From Pacificimonas aurantium (GTDB lineage Bacteria; Pseudomonadota; Alphaproteobacteria; Sphingomonadales; Sphingomonadaceae): a stretch of DNA of 64,000 bases. The translations under genes and the position numbers were made by a program. Positions 62,897-64,000 of the stretch are shown here, in pieces. A model generated the notes under the pieces. It saw only the letters and a list, made by a program, of their open reading frames with translations, ran no database searches and was not told the DNA's origin. The stretch's first letter is position 1. The number at the start of each line of letters is the position of its first letter. The stretch is taken from NCBI RefSeq assembly GCF_020092905.1, contig NZ_JAGSGB010000002.1, positions 992,001 through 1,056,000 on the forward strand, in the 5' to 3' direction.

Positions 62897-62902
62897 ATGT
62901 TC
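62888..62902 (-). promoter_or_regulatory. LexA-type direct repeat before the radical SAM/UdgX operon
   Basis: GTTC-TTCATAT-GTTC on the plus strand (GAAC-N7-GAAC in the gene direction) is an exact match to the alphaproteobacterial LexA box, ending 2 bp before the radical SAM ATG and overlapping the ribosome-binding site. Its position before a repair operon supports SOS control. Confidence 0.6.
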
Positions 62903-62980
62903 CTCCTTATGAAGCGTCGATACACCTAGATCAAACCGCGTCCTTTCGGCGCACGGCGCAAGGGACGAAGAAAGGAAACC

Positions 62981-63019
62981 GGCGGAGACAGGGCGGACAA
63001 TCTTTCCGCCCTGTCCGCC
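62981..63019 (-). terminator. Terminator-like hairpin after dksA
   Basis: GACAGGGCGGA (62987-62997) and TCCGCCCTGTC (63005-63015) form an 11-bp perfect stem around a 7-nt loop, extended by four GC pairs after a 2-nt bulge. In the minus direction it is followed by GGTTTCCTTTC, so it can end dksA transcription before the radical SAM operon. Confidence 0.6.
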
Positions 63020-63071
63020 GATACGCACGGGCCCGCGATTGGGACGGACCACTTACCCCCCCCCGGGGCGC

Positions 63072-63551
63072 CTACAGGTCGCGGCTGACCTTTTCCCGGC
63101 GCTCGTGCGCTTCCTGGGCCTCGACCGTCATCGTGGCGATCGGGCGTGCCTCCAGCCGGCCGAGACCGATCGGGTCGCCAGTGACCTCGCAATAGCCATA
63201 TTCACCCTCGTCGATACGGCGCAGGGCAGCGTTGATCTTGCCGATCAGCTTACGCTGACGATCGCGCGTACGCAGGTGCACGGTCCAGTCCGTTTCCGAA
63301 CTCGCCCGATCGGCGAGATCCGCCTCATGCAGGCTGTCGGCTTTCAGCTCGATCAGTGTCTCGCGCGCTTCGTCCTGGATCTGCTCCCGCCAACCCAACA
63401 ACTTGGCGCGAAAATAAGCGAGCTGCCTGGAACTCATGAAGGGCTCGTCCTCGCTCGGCCGGTAGCCGGCAGGCAGAACCATGCTCTCTTCATTTACGAC
63501 TTCAAAACCGATCCCGGTGTCGGGAAGCGGTGACGCAACAATGGTATCCAC
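63072..63551 (-). CDS. dksA: DksA/TraR-family RNA polymerase-binding protein
   Basis: Transcription factor that enters the RNA polymerase secondary channel and supports the stringent response. The coiled-coil region spans about residues 40-110 (FRAKLLGWREQIQDEARETLIELKADSLHEADLADRASSETDW with the acidic tip). The zinc-finger position reads GYCEVTGDPIGLGRLEARPIATMTVEAQE, so only one of the four zinc cysteines (Cys121) remains. GTG 63551 is chosen because GGGAGGG lies 7 bp upstream. The product is 159 residues, with a roughly 20-residue N-terminal extension. Confidence 0.9.
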   Translation of the reverse strand: MDTIVASPLPDTGIGFEVVNEESMVLPAGYRPSEDEPFMSSRQLAYFRAKLLGWREQIQDEARETLIELKADSLHEADLADRASSETDWTVHLRTRDRQRKLIGKINAALRRIDEGEYGYCEVTGDPIGLGRLEARPIATMTVEAQEAHERREKVSRDL

Positions 63552-63841
63552 TTCAATTCCCTCCCTAGTCTCGTCCTCCCCCAAGGACGATGGCGGCGCT
63601 CATAGCGTGCCGTCGCTTATGTCTCAACGGATTACGAGTGGCTGAACGGCAGAATGTTCTCTTGCAAAGACGAAAAACATCACCTCCGCGACGGGAGCGG
63701 CGGGTTCCACGCAAGAATCCCTTCCACGGCTCAAGGCGTTACGACTCGCATTCGCGCCTTTCCACCATGGCGCCGACGCCGCGGCCATACAGTCCGCTAG
63801 GAGCTTGGCGGCCTGCGCGCGCGCTGCTATCTCCCCGGCCC

Positions 63842-64000
63842 ATGATCATCGACCCCGCCAACCCCGAAACCGTGTTCAGCGAAAACAAGCGCGTCGCCTG
63901 CGAAGGCGAAGGCGGCCCGCTCGGCCACCCGCGCGTATGGCTGCAGATGGGCGCAGAGGGTTTCGTCGATTGCGGCTATTGCGACCGCCGGTTCATCCTG
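63842..64000 (+). CDS. Zinc-finger CHCC domain protein (3'-truncated)
   Basis: A gene starting at ATG 63842 runs off the right edge after 53 codons. It reads VACEGEGGPLGHPRVWLQMGAEGFVDCGYCDRRFIL, with the Cys, His, Cys and Cys ligands of the zinc-finger CHCC domain found in the NDUFS6 subunit of complex I and in small alphaproteobacterial proteins of about 60-70 residues. Nearly the whole domain is present. A complex I role is possible but not shown here. Confidence 0.85.
   Translation, partial: MIIDPANPETVFSENKRVACEGEGGPLGHPRVWLQMGAEGFVDCGYCDRRFIL

Overview
The window is a dense, high-GC stretch of bacterial chromosome that looks alphaproteobacterial, most likely Sphingomonadales or a close relative. 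This rests on a COQ9-type protein beside feoAB, a ubiquinol-cytochrome c chaperone / YceD / BamE neighbourhood, a cobA-DUF2849-cysI-DUF934-cysH operon, GTTC-N7-GTTC motifs of the alphaproteobacterial LexA type, and several DUF families common in that class. I saw no rRNA, tRNA, CRISPR array, prophage or insertion sequence. No database search was possible, so every family name comes from motif recognition.

Layout. 1-7.5 kb: the end of an unknown gene, then housekeeping genes (ccmBA, an anchored FKBP isomerase, rpsU, coq9-like, feoAB with a Fur-type operator, ssb, yceD, a bc1 chaperone, bamE). 7.4-11.7 kb: gltX, an ArsC-like reductase, a secreted amidase, a DUF938 methyltransferase-like protein and a SpoIIAA/STAS-like protein. 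11.8-15.8 kb: a four-gene operon of circularly permuted ATP-grasp, alpha-E, transglutaminase and Anbu-type proteasome subunit, a predicted peptide-tagging and proteolysis system. 15.9-24 kb: tamA-tamB coupled to a fused MFS/spermidine-synthase-like gene. 24-37.3 kb: metabolic and secreted enzymes (two amidohydrolases, asd, an LD-carboxypeptidase, a 3-hydroxyisobutyrate-dehydrogenase-like enzyme, a membrane transglutaminase-like protein, lpd, DUF1993, a TonB-dependent receptor, a beta-lactamase-fold hydrolase). 37.4-41.2 kb: sulfate assimilation. 41.4-44.5 kb: an S9 peptidase, a GNAT acetyltransferase and a flavodoxin-like protein.

44.6-55.6 kb holds all four parts of the ligase-associated DNA damage response set (PdeM nuclease, Lhr-type helicase, exonuclease, ATP-dependent ligase). 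They are interrupted by a tandem aspartic protease, a MerR/TipAS regulator, a carbonic anhydrase, a P-loop protein, a DUF454 membrane protein and, between exonuclease and ligase, a translationally coupled HWE/HisKA_2-type histidine kinase. 55.6-60.2 kb carries an EEP nuclease, an SDR, an unknown secreted protein, a GH84-like enzyme and a DJ-1/PfpI protein. 60.2-62.9 kb is a second repair operon (radical SAM protein plus DUF4130-UdgX fusion) with a LexA-type box at its start. A DksA homologue and a truncated zinc-finger gene close the window.

The most unusual points are: a 25-bp perfect hairpin with pseudoknot potential that covers the translation start of the beta-lactamase-fold gene, which has no ordinary start codon; a UdgX domain that keeps its covalent-trapping KRRIH loop but has no cysteines for the family iron-sulfur cluster; LexA-type boxes at the starts of genes in both repair loci; the histidine kinase inside the repair operon; and a fragment of the helicase gene start left downstream of the MerR gene.
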